Part shown: piece by piece, positions 10,190 to 17,484 of the stretch
How the letters are laid out: the number at the start of each line of letters is the position of its first letter
Numbering within the stretch: the first letter of the stretch is position 1
DNA from: a virus
Length of the DNA stretch: 39,542 nt
Direction: 5' to 3' (one strand)
Virus record (IMG/VR): IMGVR_UViG_3300009103_000067
Coordinates: 1-39,542 of that record
Notes under the pieces: generated by a model
Databases searched by the model: none
What the model saw: only the letters and a program-made list of their open reading frames with translations
What the model was told of the DNA's origin: nothing
Translations under genes and position numbers: made by a program

Positions 10190-10612
10190 ATGGCAATTAT
10201 ATCAATGACCAGACCTGATGATGCGGTGACTGTAGATGGCAATGGACAATCAGTTGACTTATCTTCATTGGCTTCAAATATTCATGCTATTCAATGGGAT
10301 GGCTCGACTGGACATATTGAGTACAATGATGGTACGGCAAACGAAACTATAGACAGTATGTCACCATACACAGCTTATACAGATGCTCATGCAACTGCAA
10401 AGGCAACAGAAGATGCGGCACTTGCGGCAGAGGCTCAGTCTCGTCAGGATGACCAAGATGCAATGGATGCTTGGGCGGCATCATATAAAGGCAAAAGACA
10501 GGCTGAATATCCAAGTATTGGTGACCAGTTAGACGCATTGTTTCATGCAGGAACATTCGATGCAACAATGACAGCAACAATTCAAGCAGTAAAGGACAAA
10601 TATCCAAAATAA
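10190..10612 (+). CDS. Tail fibre accessory protein
   Basis: This 140-residue protein has a strong AAAGGAGATAAG site. The N-terminal half is a small beta domain (VDLSSLASNIHAIQWDGSTG) and the C-terminal half a helix ending in YPSIGDQLDALFHAG and IQAVKDKYPK. That C-terminal motif is common in short phage proteins next to tail fibres, often annotated as tail fibre assembly or tail proteins. It is followed by genes of a different, more AT-rich character. Confidence 0.65.
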   Translation: MAIISMTRPDDAVTVDGNGQSVDLSSLASNIHAIQWDGSTGHIEYNDGTANETIDSMSPYTAYTDAHATAKATEDAALAAEAQSRQDDQDAMDAWAASYKGKRQAEYPSIGDQLDALFHAGTFDATMTATIQAVKDKYPK

Positions 10613-10619
10613 GGATTAA

Positions 10620-11324
10620 ATGAATGAGCAAATTGTCTATTATGGATTTACCAATAATCCAGATAGACCACATGGTTTACTACATGGTAAAGAACCAACA
10701 CCTGCGATAAAAGAGTTTGTGGGTGATGCTCATGATTTAAGATTTTTAAAGTGTCCTGCATACAAAGATGTAATGCGAAATGTCTTTGCAATTCCTTCTT
10801 GGTTTACTTTGGAATTAGTAGTTGAGTCAATTGGATTAGGCTCTAATATTGTATCTCAAGATTTCCTTGATAACTATATAACAACTCATAGTGAGAAGAA
10901 AAATGTATATGCAGTAGAACAATCCATGATGTGCATAGCCAAAGATGATTCATTGCTAATGACACAAGAACCTGCATCTATGACAGATAATTCTTTTACA
11001 AGAAGTTGTGGTGTTATAAGTGGAACATTTGATATTGGAAAGCACTTTAGAATGTTGTCTTGTGCTTTTTTTGTCAAACAGGGTGTTAATAAAGTAAATA
11101 TCAATGAGGATGATTCCCTCTATTATTTAAGATTTCATACTGATAAGAAAATAAAGTTTGTTCCATTTTTTATGAGTCCTAAGTTTGAGTCTCTTATATT
11201 AAATCTTGGATTTCAAAATACAAACTCAAATTCTTGGAAACCCTTGGAATATTACTATAAGTTGTTTAAGAAAAAGAATTTAAAGAAATTACTTGTAGAA
11301 GAAATTAAGAAAAATCTCTTATGA
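10620..11324 (+). CDS. Hypothetical protein upstream of the oxygenase trio
   Basis: This 234-residue protein starts at ATG 10620 after AAGGATTAA and overlaps the next gene by four bases. No domain is recognised. It has several Cys and many Phe/Tyr residues and a Lys-rich C-terminus (KLFKKKNLKKLLVEEIKKNL). It is cotranscribed with three 2-oxoglutarate oxygenases, so it may be a partner or a substrate. That is inference from position. Confidence 0.65.
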   Translation: MNEQIVYYGFTNNPDRPHGLLHGKEPTPAIKEFVGDAHDLRFLKCPAYKDVMRNVFAIPSWFTLELVVESIGLGSNIVSQDFLDNYITTHSEKKNVYAVEQSMMCIAKDDSLLMTQEPASMTDNSFTRSCGVISGTFDIGKHFRMLSCAFFVKQGVNKVNINEDDSLYYLRFHTDKKIKFVPFFMSPKFESLILNLGFQNTNSNSWKPLEYYYKLFKKKNLKKLLVEEIKKNLL

Positions 11325-11890
11325 TAAACCATGCCTTTTCTGTTCCTGTAGGACAATATGACCTCAACAGAGAACTTACAAAACAAGAGAAAGATTTTCT
11401 TGATAGTTTGGAGATGGTTGATAACCAACATAATTTAGTTAGTGATAACAGTTATGTGTTGGAAACTTTAAGTGAACTAAAAAAAGAATTAGAGAATATT
11501 GTAAATACTTATGCCAATGAGATATTCAACCTAACAGATGATGCTGAATTATATATAACACAGTCTTGGGTTAATCATACCAATGTTGGGCAAAGGCATC
11601 ATAAACACTATCATTACAACTCACTTATATCTGGAAGCCTTTATATAGATGTAGAACCAATGCGAGATGCGATTGAATTGTGGCGAGATGAAAAACCATT
11701 CTTTAATTTGTATAAAGATACAAGTAGTTGGTTTCCATGTGAAAAGGGCAGAGTATATTTATTTCCATCACATATAGAGCATTCAGTAAGAACTGTAGAG
11801 AGTGGAAACACAAGAGTAAGTTTGGCTTTTAATACTTTTATAAAGGGTGCAATAGGTACAAAACAGACAATGACGAGGTTAATAATATGA
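11321..11890 (+). CDS. Fe(II)/2-oxoglutarate oxygenase 1
   Basis: This 189-residue protein resembles the putative 2OG-Fe(II) oxygenase family frequent in marine cyanophages. The core shows QSWVNHTNVGQRHHKHYHYN with H96 and H98 as probable metal ligands, then LISGSLYID, then a distal LFPSHIEHSV (H151/H154) and R165 in RVSLAFN as probable 2-oxoglutarate contact. Such enzymes hydroxylate proteins, nucleic acids or small molecules; the substrate here is unknown. Start and stop overlap both neighbours by four bases (ATGA), giving translational coupling. Confidence 0.8.
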   Translation: MINHAFSVPVGQYDLNRELTKQEKDFLDSLEMVDNQHNLVSDNSYVLETLSELKKELENIVNTYANEIFNLTDDAELYITQSWVNHTNVGQRHHKHYHYNSLISGSLYIDVEPMRDAIELWRDEKPFFNLYKDTSSWFPCEKGRVYLFPSHIEHSVRTVESGNTRVSLAFNTFIKGAIGTKQTMTRLII

Positions 11891-12468
11891 ATGTTTTAGA
11901 TTATGTTACTGTTGAAAATCTTATGTCCGAAGAGTTTTGTAAAGATTTTCTTAAATTGACAGATAAACAAGAATGGGAAAAACATCGGTGGACATATTCT
12001 AATGAGCCATTTAAAGAATCATCTCATAAAGAGAAAGAGGTAGATATACAGTCCACTACTGTTGAAATGCAAAATGCATTAAATCCTTATATTCAAAGGG
12101 CAACAGAAACATATCTGGATAAATTCCATGAAGATGGTTTGGTTTTTTCGGGTAATACAGATGAAAGAATTTGGATAGTAACTGAATTTACTTCCCCTCG
12201 TCTTAACAAATATGAAGTTGGCACTAAGATGAGAAAACACTATGACCATATTCATAGTTGTTTTGAAGATAGAAAAGGAATACCAGTTTTATCTTTTGTA
12301 GGGGTTTTTAATGACGATTATGAGGGTGGCAAGTTCATGCTAAGAGATACAGAGTATGTTCTAAAAACTGGTGACATACTAATCATGCCTTCTGTTTTCT
12401 TGTATCCTCACGAAGTTACAGAGATTACAAAAGGCACTCGGTATTCATTTGTTGCGTGGGCATTCTAA
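11887..12468 (+). CDS. Fe(II)/2-oxoglutarate oxygenase 2 (prolyl hydroxylase-like)
   Basis: This 193-residue protein carries the facial triad of prolyl-4-hydroxylase-type oxygenases: H118-x-D120 in MRKHYDHIH, H175 in YPHEV, and R185 in TRYSFVAWAF for 2-oxoglutarate. Between them lies FNDDYEGGKFMLRD, the usual Y-x-GG-x-L/F strand, and the GDILIMPS turn. It is a complete double-stranded beta-helix domain of usual length. The substrate is not predictable. It overlaps the upstream gene as ATGA and the downstream gene as TAATG. Confidence 0.85.
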   Translation: MNVLDYVTVENLMSEEFCKDFLKLTDKQEWEKHRWTYSNEPFKESSHKEKEVDIQSTTVEMQNALNPYIQRATETYLDKFHEDGLVFSGNTDERIWIVTEFTSPRLNKYEVGTKMRKHYDHIHSCFEDRKGIPVLSFVGVFNDDYEGGKFMLRDTEYVLKTGDILIMPSVFLYPHEVTEITKGTRYSFVAWAF

Positions 12469-13064
12469 TGAAAGTTGTTAGAGGTGTGGTATCAGAAGAG
12501 TTATCAAGTTTTCTAACTGATTACATTCGCACCTATAAAGATGCCATTACATATATGTTCTCAAGTGGTTATATAACAGAAGATTTAAAAGACTTAGGAA
12601 CATATAGGGATAGACAGGTTTTAGGAACATTCTCCCAATATTCCAATAGGACTATAGAAACCCTATTAAAAAGATTAAGACCAAGGGTTGAGGAAGAAAC
12701 AGGAAAAACTCTTTTTGAATCGTTCTCTTATCTTCGTGCTTATAAGAATGGAGATGAACTATTAAAACACAAAGATGTGAATGCTTGTGAGATTGCTTGT
12801 ACTATACACTTAGGTGGGGATTTATGGAGTATCTTCTTAGAGGGAGAGGAGATTGTCTTAGGGGTTGGCGATATGCTGATATACGATGGTGTTAATGAAT
12901 TTCATTGGAGAGATAAGTTTATAGGTAATGATTGCATACAAGTCATGCTATTTTATTTAGATGCCACCAGAAAAGACATTGATGAACAAAAATATGATGG
13001 TAGACCACTTCTAGGAGTTCCTGTATATTTTAATAACAGGGAAACACTAGAGAGCGATTATTAA
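12468..13064 (+). CDS. Fe(II)/2-oxoglutarate oxygenase 3
   Basis: Translation most likely starts at ATG 12468, which overlaps the upstream stop as TAATG, giving 198 residues; an in-frame GTG at 12456 lies within the previous gene. The core has YLRAYKNGDELLKHKDVNAC with H101-x-D103, then GDMLIYDGVNEFHWRD with H146 and a nearby arginine, and a C-terminal strand IQVMLFYLDA. This is the pattern of a divergent 2OG-Fe(II) dioxygenase. The arginine that holds 2-oxoglutarate is not clear. It is the third consecutive, mutually divergent member of the same fold. Confidence 0.72.
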   Translation: MKVVRGVVSEELSSFLTDYIRTYKDAITYMFSSGYITEDLKDLGTYRDRQVLGTFSQYSNRTIETLLKRLRPRVEEETGKTLFESFSYLRAYKNGDELLKHKDVNACEIACTIHLGGDLWSIFLEGEEIVLGVGDMLIYDGVNEFHWRDKFIGNDCIQVMLFYLDATRKDIDEQKYDGRPLLGVPVYFNNRETLESDY

Positions 13065-13085
13065 ATTAACTATAATGGTGATATT

Positions 13086-13658
13086 ATGACTGACAGACTT
13101 CGCAACAATTTGATAGCGGGTTTAATCGTATTCGCATTTTGGTGTATCTTCGTCATTCCTGTCATGGCGGCTGACCCAATCGTCACTCAGTCCACATCCA
13201 CCTCTACAGTCGATAACACGACAAAAACCACAACGACAGTAAAAACGAATCCACCTTCAGCCATATCACCAAGTATCAATGCAAGTAACTCAGACCTATG
13301 TGTCGTAGGAGTCTCAGGTGCTGTACAGACACAGATACTCGGCATCTCAAGTGGACTTACAGTCAGAGATATGAACTGCGAGAGACTTAAACTCAGTAAA
13401 TTACTCTTTGATTTAGGCATGAAAGTTTCTGCTGTATCTATACTTTGTCAAGATGAGAGGGTGTTCAGGGCGATGAAAATGAGTGGAACACCATGCCCAA
13501 TAAATGGACTAATTGGTGAGGATGCTCAGGCAGAATGGGATTTAAACCCTAAACTTGTTCCTAGAGCAGAAACTAAACCATTGAATAAAGGAGAATGGCT
13601 TGACAAATTTGCGAATGGTCTTATCGCTGTTATTCTTATGGCTCTCTTGGCACGTTAA
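13086..13658 (+). CDS. Exported/membrane protein with N-terminal signal and C-terminal hydrophobic segment
   Basis: This 190-residue protein starts after GGTGATATT. A signal-type segment (residues 8-29, ending PVMAAD) is followed by a Thr/Ser-rich linker and a compact domain containing DLCVVGVSGAVQTQILG, VRDMNCERLKLSKLLFDLGM, LCQDERVFRAM and TPCPINGL, with four cysteines that could form disulphides in the periplasm. A second hydrophobic stretch (about 173-188) ends the protein. I have seen this cysteine domain in marine phage genomes, always of unknown function. The last 59 bases also encode the start of the next gene in another frame. Confidence 0.72.
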   Translation: MTDRLRNNLIAGLIVFAFWCIFVIPVMAADPIVTQSTSTSTVDNTTKTTTTVKTNPPSAISPSINASNSDLCVVGVSGAVQTQILGISSGLTVRDMNCERLKLSKLLFDLGMKVSAVSILCQDERVFRAMKMSGTPCPINGLIGEDAQAEWDLNPKLVPRAETKPLNKGEWLDKFANGLIAVILMALLAR

Positions 13659-15564
13659 CGCAGACTATGAAGTAATCACACACCAAGTGGCAGATGACCA
13701 ATGGATTCAGGTGGACTTGCCTTTCGACTTTCCATTCTATGGCGAGGTGTTTGGCACTTCGTTCATGTTCACCAATGGTGTTATCGGCTTTATAAACCCG
13801 ACTGAGATTCCCGGTACTGGAATTGTCAATGATGGTCTGTGCTGTAATGCGTATGACTTCACACAATCAAACAACAACTATGGCTCTCATGGTGCTGTTA
13901 GATTTAATTATCTTATTGCTCCATGGCATACAGACCTGATTGACCATCCAAACTCAGATGGTGTAATGATGACTCAGGGTGGTTGTGATACTGTTGACTC
14001 ATGCTATCAGTCTTATTTTTGGGAGAATATCTCAGAATACTATGACAATACAGACCTCAATACATTCTCGACAACGATAGAACCACTCGGAAGTATCCTG
14101 TTTAATTACACAAAGGTTGATATTCAATCGCATTCAGTCTCGGTTTTCATTAGTGGTGACTTCTCAAATAGTGACGAATACGAGCAATGGTATTACAATC
14201 ATCCTACGAATGGAGGAGTGTACTGGAACTCTGCTGATACAGAACCCATTGAAATACCTGAGACTCTCTCGATATGTGAGGTAGCACCTGATGCTTCCCT
14301 GACCTGTCTATACAGACCATCTACTTGGGCATCAGCTTACTATGACCAACAATGTGGCATAAGTGCATTGTACGATAGTGGCTGTACTGGTTACGAAACT
14401 GCTTATTTCAATCAGCAATGTGGATTGGATGCCTTGTATGACCCTAACTGCGATGGATACATGACTGCCTATATAGACTCCCAATGTCTACTCGACCCAT
14501 TATATTCAACAACTTGTACAGGTTGGGCGAGTGCATACGCTGAAGAAGTCGCTGAAGAAACCGAATCAGAGAACGAAGAATATGGAGTTCCAGACGAAGA
14601 TTTTGAAGAATACGAAGTTTTCGAGCCTGAAAATACCTTTTCTGAGTCCACAGGCTTTGATTTAAGCCTAGATTTTGACCTGACTGATACCTTTGCTTCA
14701 GTCAATATGCCTGAATTAGAGGAATATGATGTATCTTTCGAGGACATAATGATAGAATTTGAACAGGAAATCGAAGAACAGATGGAAACATTCTTTGCTG
14801 AGATGGACATTGAAATGCCTGAAATGGAAATGCCTGAAATGGAAATGCCTGAAATTGAAGAACCAATTGAGGAGGTGTTAGATGAGCCTATGGAAGAACT
14901 TGAAGAAACTGTTGAAGAACCTACACAAGAACCTGAGACAGAAACCGAACCAATCGAAGAAGAAACCAATGAAGAGGAGGTATTAGATGAAGAGAGTGTC
15001 GAGCCTGAAGAAGAAGAAAGCCAAGAGGAAGAGAGGGCTTCAGATGAGGAGATTGATGAGGCAGTTGAAGAAGAAGCAGAGGAGGAAGTAGATGAAGAGG
15101 AATCGGAAGAGCAAGAGGCTGAAGAAACTGAAGAGGAAGCTGAAGAGGAACGAGAAGAACCTGAATCTGAACCCGAAGAAAAAGAAGTAATGGTCGCTAA
15201 GGTCGAACCCAAGAAGATGACAGCCAAAGAAAAACAAAAAGCTAGAGAGAAGAAGATGAGAGAAATCATCACAGACAAGTTAAAAAATCTAGCAGTTGAG
15301 ATGGGGGAGGCAAGTTCTCTTGAAGCTCAAAAGCAGTTGCAGAACATAATTCTAGCATTACTCAACTACAACCAGGGATTCTCAAGTTATAATCTTTCAC
15401 TAGCTGATGGTAATTTCTATGAGTCTCGTGTGATTTATGACATACGATTACCTGATAGTCTAAGAGGCAGAAGGATTGGATTAGCTTCCGAACTACTGCA
15501 CAAACAGCTTGTAGACATACAATGGAGCGAAGATTATGGCAGAAGTAGAGTACGGGGGGATTAA
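13600..15564 (+). CDS. Very acidic exported protein with cysteine repeats
   Basis: The start is chosen at TTG 13600 because AAGGAG (13588-13593) lies six bases before it; ATG 13615 has no such site. The 654-residue product has a signal peptide (cleavage near VNAD), an NIDO-like beta domain (residues about 20-225, with DLPFDFPFYGEVFGTSFMF), and three tandem repeats of the form TAYxxQQCGLDALYDPxCxGY. An extremely Glu-rich region (about 305-535, with repeated EMPEME) follows, then a basic helical C-terminus. It is probably displayed outside the inner membrane or on the virion. The function is unknown. Confidence 0.78.
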   Translation: MTNLRMVLSLLFLWLSWHVNADYEVITHQVADDQWIQVDLPFDFPFYGEVFGTSFMFTNGVIGFINPTEIPGTGIVNDGLCCNAYDFTQSNNNYGSHGAVRFNYLIAPWHTDLIDHPNSDGVMMTQGGCDTVDSCYQSYFWENISEYYDNTDLNTFSTTIEPLGSILFNYTKVDIQSHSVSVFISGDFSNSDEYEQWYYNHPTNGGVYWNSADTEPIEIPETLSICEVAPDASLTCLYRPSTWASAYYDQQCGISALYDSGCTGYETAYFNQQCGLDALYDPNCDGYMTAYIDSQCLLDPLYSTTCTGWASAYAEEVAEETESENEEYGVPDEDFEEYEVFEPENTFSESTGFDLSLDFDLTDTFASVNMPELEEYDVSFEDIMIEFEQEIEEQMETFFAEMDIEMPEMEMPEMEMPEIEEPIEEVLDEPMEELEETVEEPTQEPETETEPIEEETNEEEVLDEESVEPEEEESQEEERASDEEIDEAVEEEAEEEVDEEESEEQEAEETEEEAEEEREEPESEPEEKEVMVAKVEPKKMTAKEKQKAREKKMREIITDKLKNLAVEMGEASSLEAQKQLQNIILALLNYNQGFSSYNLSLADGNFYESRVIYDIRLPDSLRGRRIGLASELLHKQLVDIQWSEDYGRSRVRGD

Positions 15565-16156
15565 GGTAGGTGGCAGTAAGCTACTGCTGATAATTCCACT
15601 ATTCGGAACAATCATCGGTGGACTGTGGGGTGGCTTTGAAGTGTATCAGCGGTATTTATCCATGGAAGAAAAAATAGACAGCTTTGTATCCCCTGACCTG
15701 AGCGAATACGACAAACGAATCGCTGTAATGAATGAGCAATTTAAAATCTTAGAGACTCAGAGCGAGTATTTTTCAAAACAGATTGAACTCTATGAAGGTG
15801 AGATAATTATGGTTAAGGAGATTGGTGAAGACCACTATATCTCTATTAAAGACTTGAAGAACTCAATGAGAGAGGACATCAACAGACAAGAGAAGATAAT
15901 CGACGATGTAGAGGACGAGATAGCAGGTATCGAGGATAGTGTCAGAAAGACCATAGACATAGCAGAGCAGAGGTTCGAGAACAAACGTGATGCTTTGCAG
16001 AACGACTACGATGCGAAAGCAGATACACTCAGGACTTCAATAGACCAAAAGATAGGTGATTTAGAAGCAAGAATCAGCAAGAAAATGGAGACAATGCAAA
16101 ACGAATTGAACACCAAGCTCCAACGTTCATTAGATAACCCATTGGCAAACAATTAA
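15536..16156 (+). CDS. Membrane-anchored coiled-coil protein
   Basis: This 206-residue protein overlaps the end of the previous gene by 29 bases and uses GGAGCGAAG as its ribosome site. A single membrane segment (residues about 15-34, LLLIIPLFGTIIGGLWGG) is followed by an almost uninterrupted coiled coil of about 150 residues ending in the periplasm or cytoplasm. The layout resembles inner-membrane spanin subunits but is longer, and no lipoprotein partner is adjacent on this strand. A lysis or envelope role is plausible, not shown. Confidence 0.68.
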   Translation: MAEVEYGGIKVGGSKLLLIIPLFGTIIGGLWGGFEVYQRYLSMEEKIDSFVSPDLSEYDKRIAVMNEQFKILETQSEYFSKQIELYEGEIIMVKEIGEDHYISIKDLKNSMREDINRQEKIIDDVEDEIAGIEDSVRKTIDIAEQRFENKRDALQNDYDAKADTLRTSIDQKIGDLEARISKKMETMQNELNTKLQRSLDNPLANN

Positions 16157-16169
16157 AAAGAGGATTATA

Positions 16170-16370
16170 ATGGCAGTTACAGAAAAAAGAATCGGAAACA
16201 TCGAAAAGACATTGGTTAGACATGATGAACAAATAGCAAAACTATTCTCAGAAGTTGTTGAGGTAAAAGAAATAGTCACATTCTCTAAGGGATTGTTGAA
16301 AGGTGCGTTTGCTATTCTCATATTTTTAGGAATAGCTGACTTGGGTTTATTGGACACATTTAGAATGTGA
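16170..16370 (+). CDS. Small single-span membrane protein
   Basis: This 66-residue protein follows AGAGGATTATA. The N-terminal half is an amphipathic helix (EKRIGNIEKTLVRHDEQIAKL), then one membrane segment at about 42-62 (LLKGAFAILIFLGIADLGLL). The layout matches haemolysin XhlA-like or holin-type phage proteins, which have a short coiled coil followed by one span. A holin or holin partner role is inferred from this and from the membrane-protein cluster around it. Confidence 0.65.
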   Translation: MAVTEKRIGNIEKTLVRHDEQIAKLFSEVVEVKEIVTFSKGLLKGAFAILIFLGIADLGLLDTFRM

Positions 16371-16387
16371 TGCACTTACAGAATATA

Positions 16388-16396
16388 TGATATAAT
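16388..16396 (+). promoter_or_regulatory. Extended -10 promoter candidate
   Basis: TGATATAAT is a perfect extended -10 element (TG-N-TATAAT). A transcript initiated six or seven bases downstream would begin at or next to the ATG at 16403, which has no Shine-Dalgarno sequence, so a leaderless message is possible. No convincing -35 is present. Confidence 0.35.
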
Positions 16397-16402
16397 CACT
16401 TC

Positions 16403-16837
16403 ATGATGGCATTATTCACAAACATAGCTCCAATAGCTCTTGGCTTTGTGGCTAAACTGTTTGCTCTGAAACAACATGCGGCATCAGAGAATCAAAAGCT
16501 CATGATGCAACAGTTCGCCGCCAAGGATAAAGCAATTAATGATGCTAGAGAGATGGCTCGTAACGAGTCACCTATGGCGGCAATGAATAGAAGGGTTATT
16601 ATTCTAGTGATACTAGGATTGATTATCTTTACACAAGTAGCACCACCACTATTGAACTTACCAACAGTCATACCTACTGAGATAGAGGGATTTAACTTCT
16701 TTGGTATTCAATTTGTACCTGAAGTTGTTGAGTACGTTACTATAGAAGCAGGTTCAGTAGTAAAATTTGAAGAGGTTTTTCAATGGGCCGCCATGATAAT
16801 CGAGTTCTATTTCGGCGCACAATTAGCTAAAAAATAA
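16403..16837 (+). CDS. Holin-like membrane protein
   Basis: This 144-residue protein has a hydrophobic N-terminus (LFTNIAPIALGFVAKLFAL), a charged linker, a strong membrane segment at about 64-84 (RRVIILVILGLIIFTQVAPP) and a further hydrophobic stretch near the C-terminus (WAAMIIEFYFGAQLA). Two or three spans, size and location recall the three-span holin group found in aquatic phages and gene transfer agents. The assignment is tentative. The start lacks an upstream ribosome site and sits just after a TATAAT. Confidence 0.68.
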   Translation: MMALFTNIAPIALGFVAKLFALKQHAASENQKLMMQQFAAKDKAINDAREMARNESPMAAMNRRVIILVILGLIIFTQVAPPLLNLPTVIPTEIEGFNFFGIQFVPEVVEYVTIEAGSVVKFEEVFQWAAMIIEFYFGAQLAKK

Positions 16838-16847
16838 GGAGAAAAGT

Positions 16848-17006
16848 ATGACCAAGAAAAAAGTAGCAAAGAAAGTAACCCCTCAGCAACCAAAAGTGAA
16901 AGTAACCCCTAAGCAACCAAAAGTTGCAGACTCTGTAAGAGTCGCACCACCACAGTTAGGGTTCTTTGAAAAGATATGGAAGTGGTTGAAGGACAGGATT
17001 AAATAA
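16848..17006 (+). CDS. Cationic 52-residue protein with amphipathic tail
   Basis: ATG 16848 follows a strong AAGGAGAAAAGT site and the frame ends at TAA 17004-17006. The N-terminus is Lys-rich and contains the duplicated motif VTPxQPKV. The C-terminus (LGFFEKIWKWLKDRIK) would form an amphipathic, aromatic, cationic helix like membrane-active peptides. It is the last rightward gene, after two membrane proteins, so membrane disruption or DNA condensation are both conceivable. No family is recognised. Confidence 0.65.
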   Translation: MTKKKVAKKVTPQQPKVKVTPKQPKVADSVRVAPPQLGFFEKIWKWLKDRIK

Positions 17007-17018
17007 TGTATCCTGTTT
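16991..17018. terminator. Stem-loop between converging operons
   Basis: ACAGGAT (16993-16999) and ATCCTGT (17010-17016) form a 7-bp stem, extendable by two G-T pairs, and TTTAATTAAAT follows on the rightward side. It overlaps the end of the last rightward gene and lies just before the end of the leftward operon, where a bidirectional terminator is expected. The T-run is poor. Confidence 0.4.
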
Positions 17019-17029
17019 AATTAAATAGA

Positions 17030-17311
17030 TTAGTCGTATTTCTTTGTTCCCATCTGCATTACTATTTTCCACAACTCTTTTTCGTATTCCTCGTCAGCTT
17101 GTTTTTCTTCAGCTAGTTTCTTAGCTTTGCGAGTAGGTCTCTTGCCTCCTTTAGCCGGATTGTGTGGCTCAAAAACTTTCTTTGGGTCTGAGTGCCTAGT
17201 TAATCTATTACGTGCGGCAGACTCAGTCACTCCAAGCTCTGCCGCCAATTGCCGAGTTGTAATCTCTTGCCCATCATCCAATACATAGACAAGAGTTCTT
17301 AACTTTCCCAC
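17030..17311 (-). CDS. Helix-turn-helix DNA-binding protein
   Basis: This 93-residue protein starts with GTG coupled to the upstream small gene through a TAGTG overlap. Residues about 17-40 (ITTRQLAAELGVTESAARNRL) form a clear helix-turn-helix, followed by a basic Lys/Arg-rich linker (KGGKRPTRKAKK) and an acidic helix. It is the last gene of the leftward operon and may be a late regulator or feedback repressor. Operator sites are not identified, although the CGTACG repeats next to it are candidates. Confidence 0.75.
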   Translation of the reverse strand: MGKLRTLVYVLDDGQEITTRQLAAELGVTESAARNRLTRHSDPKKVFEPHNPAKGGKRPTRKAKKLAEEKQADEEYEKELWKIVMQMGTKKYD

Positions 17312-17427
17312 TAAACAATGTATGACTCATAGTGATAGAACCATGTTGCAATGTACAACGCTGACCCTGCTATAACCCAAATACACATGTGTTTAATTAC
17401 CTTTGCGGCAGTTATTAAATCTTTCAT
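17311..17427 (-). CDS. 38-residue membrane microprotein
   Basis: The ATG at 17427 is preceded by GGAGGGAAT, a near-perfect ribosome site, and the frame closes with TAG sharing its G with the next gene's GTG. The peptide has a short charged N-terminus and one hydrophobic segment (residues about 14-29, MCIWVIAGSALYIATW). Good signals on both ends make it a real gene. The function is unknown. Confidence 0.65.
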   Translation of the reverse strand: MKDLITAAKVIKHMCIWVIAGSALYIATWFYHYESYIV

Positions 17428-17442
17428 ATTCCCTCCTAAAAA

Positions 17443-17484
17443 TTCGTACGATAGAAAATTATTTTCGTACGATAGAAAATTATT
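17443..17484. repeat. Two tandem 21-bp repeats with the TCGTACG-N6-AATTATTTT element
   Basis: Two identical 21-bp units (17443-17463 and 17464-17484) each hold TCGTACG, ATAGAA and AATTATTTT. The second copy overlaps the stop codon of the anti-sigma-like gene. The same bipartite element occurs twice more inside the SSB gene at 18230 and 18269. CGTACG is palindromic, which suits a dimeric DNA-binding protein. Confidence 0.9.

Noticed and set aside
14469-15278. 269-codon Ser-rich open frame on the minus strand
   Set aside because: It is the exact antisense of the Glu-rich repeats of the 13600 gene; GAA/GAG codons read backwards give Ser and Phe codons without stops. It has no ribosome site and no domain.
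13615-15564. ATG 13615 as start of the acidic exported protein
   Set aside because: There is no ribosome site before it, whereas TTG 13600 has AAGGAG at six bases; the signal peptide is compatible with either.
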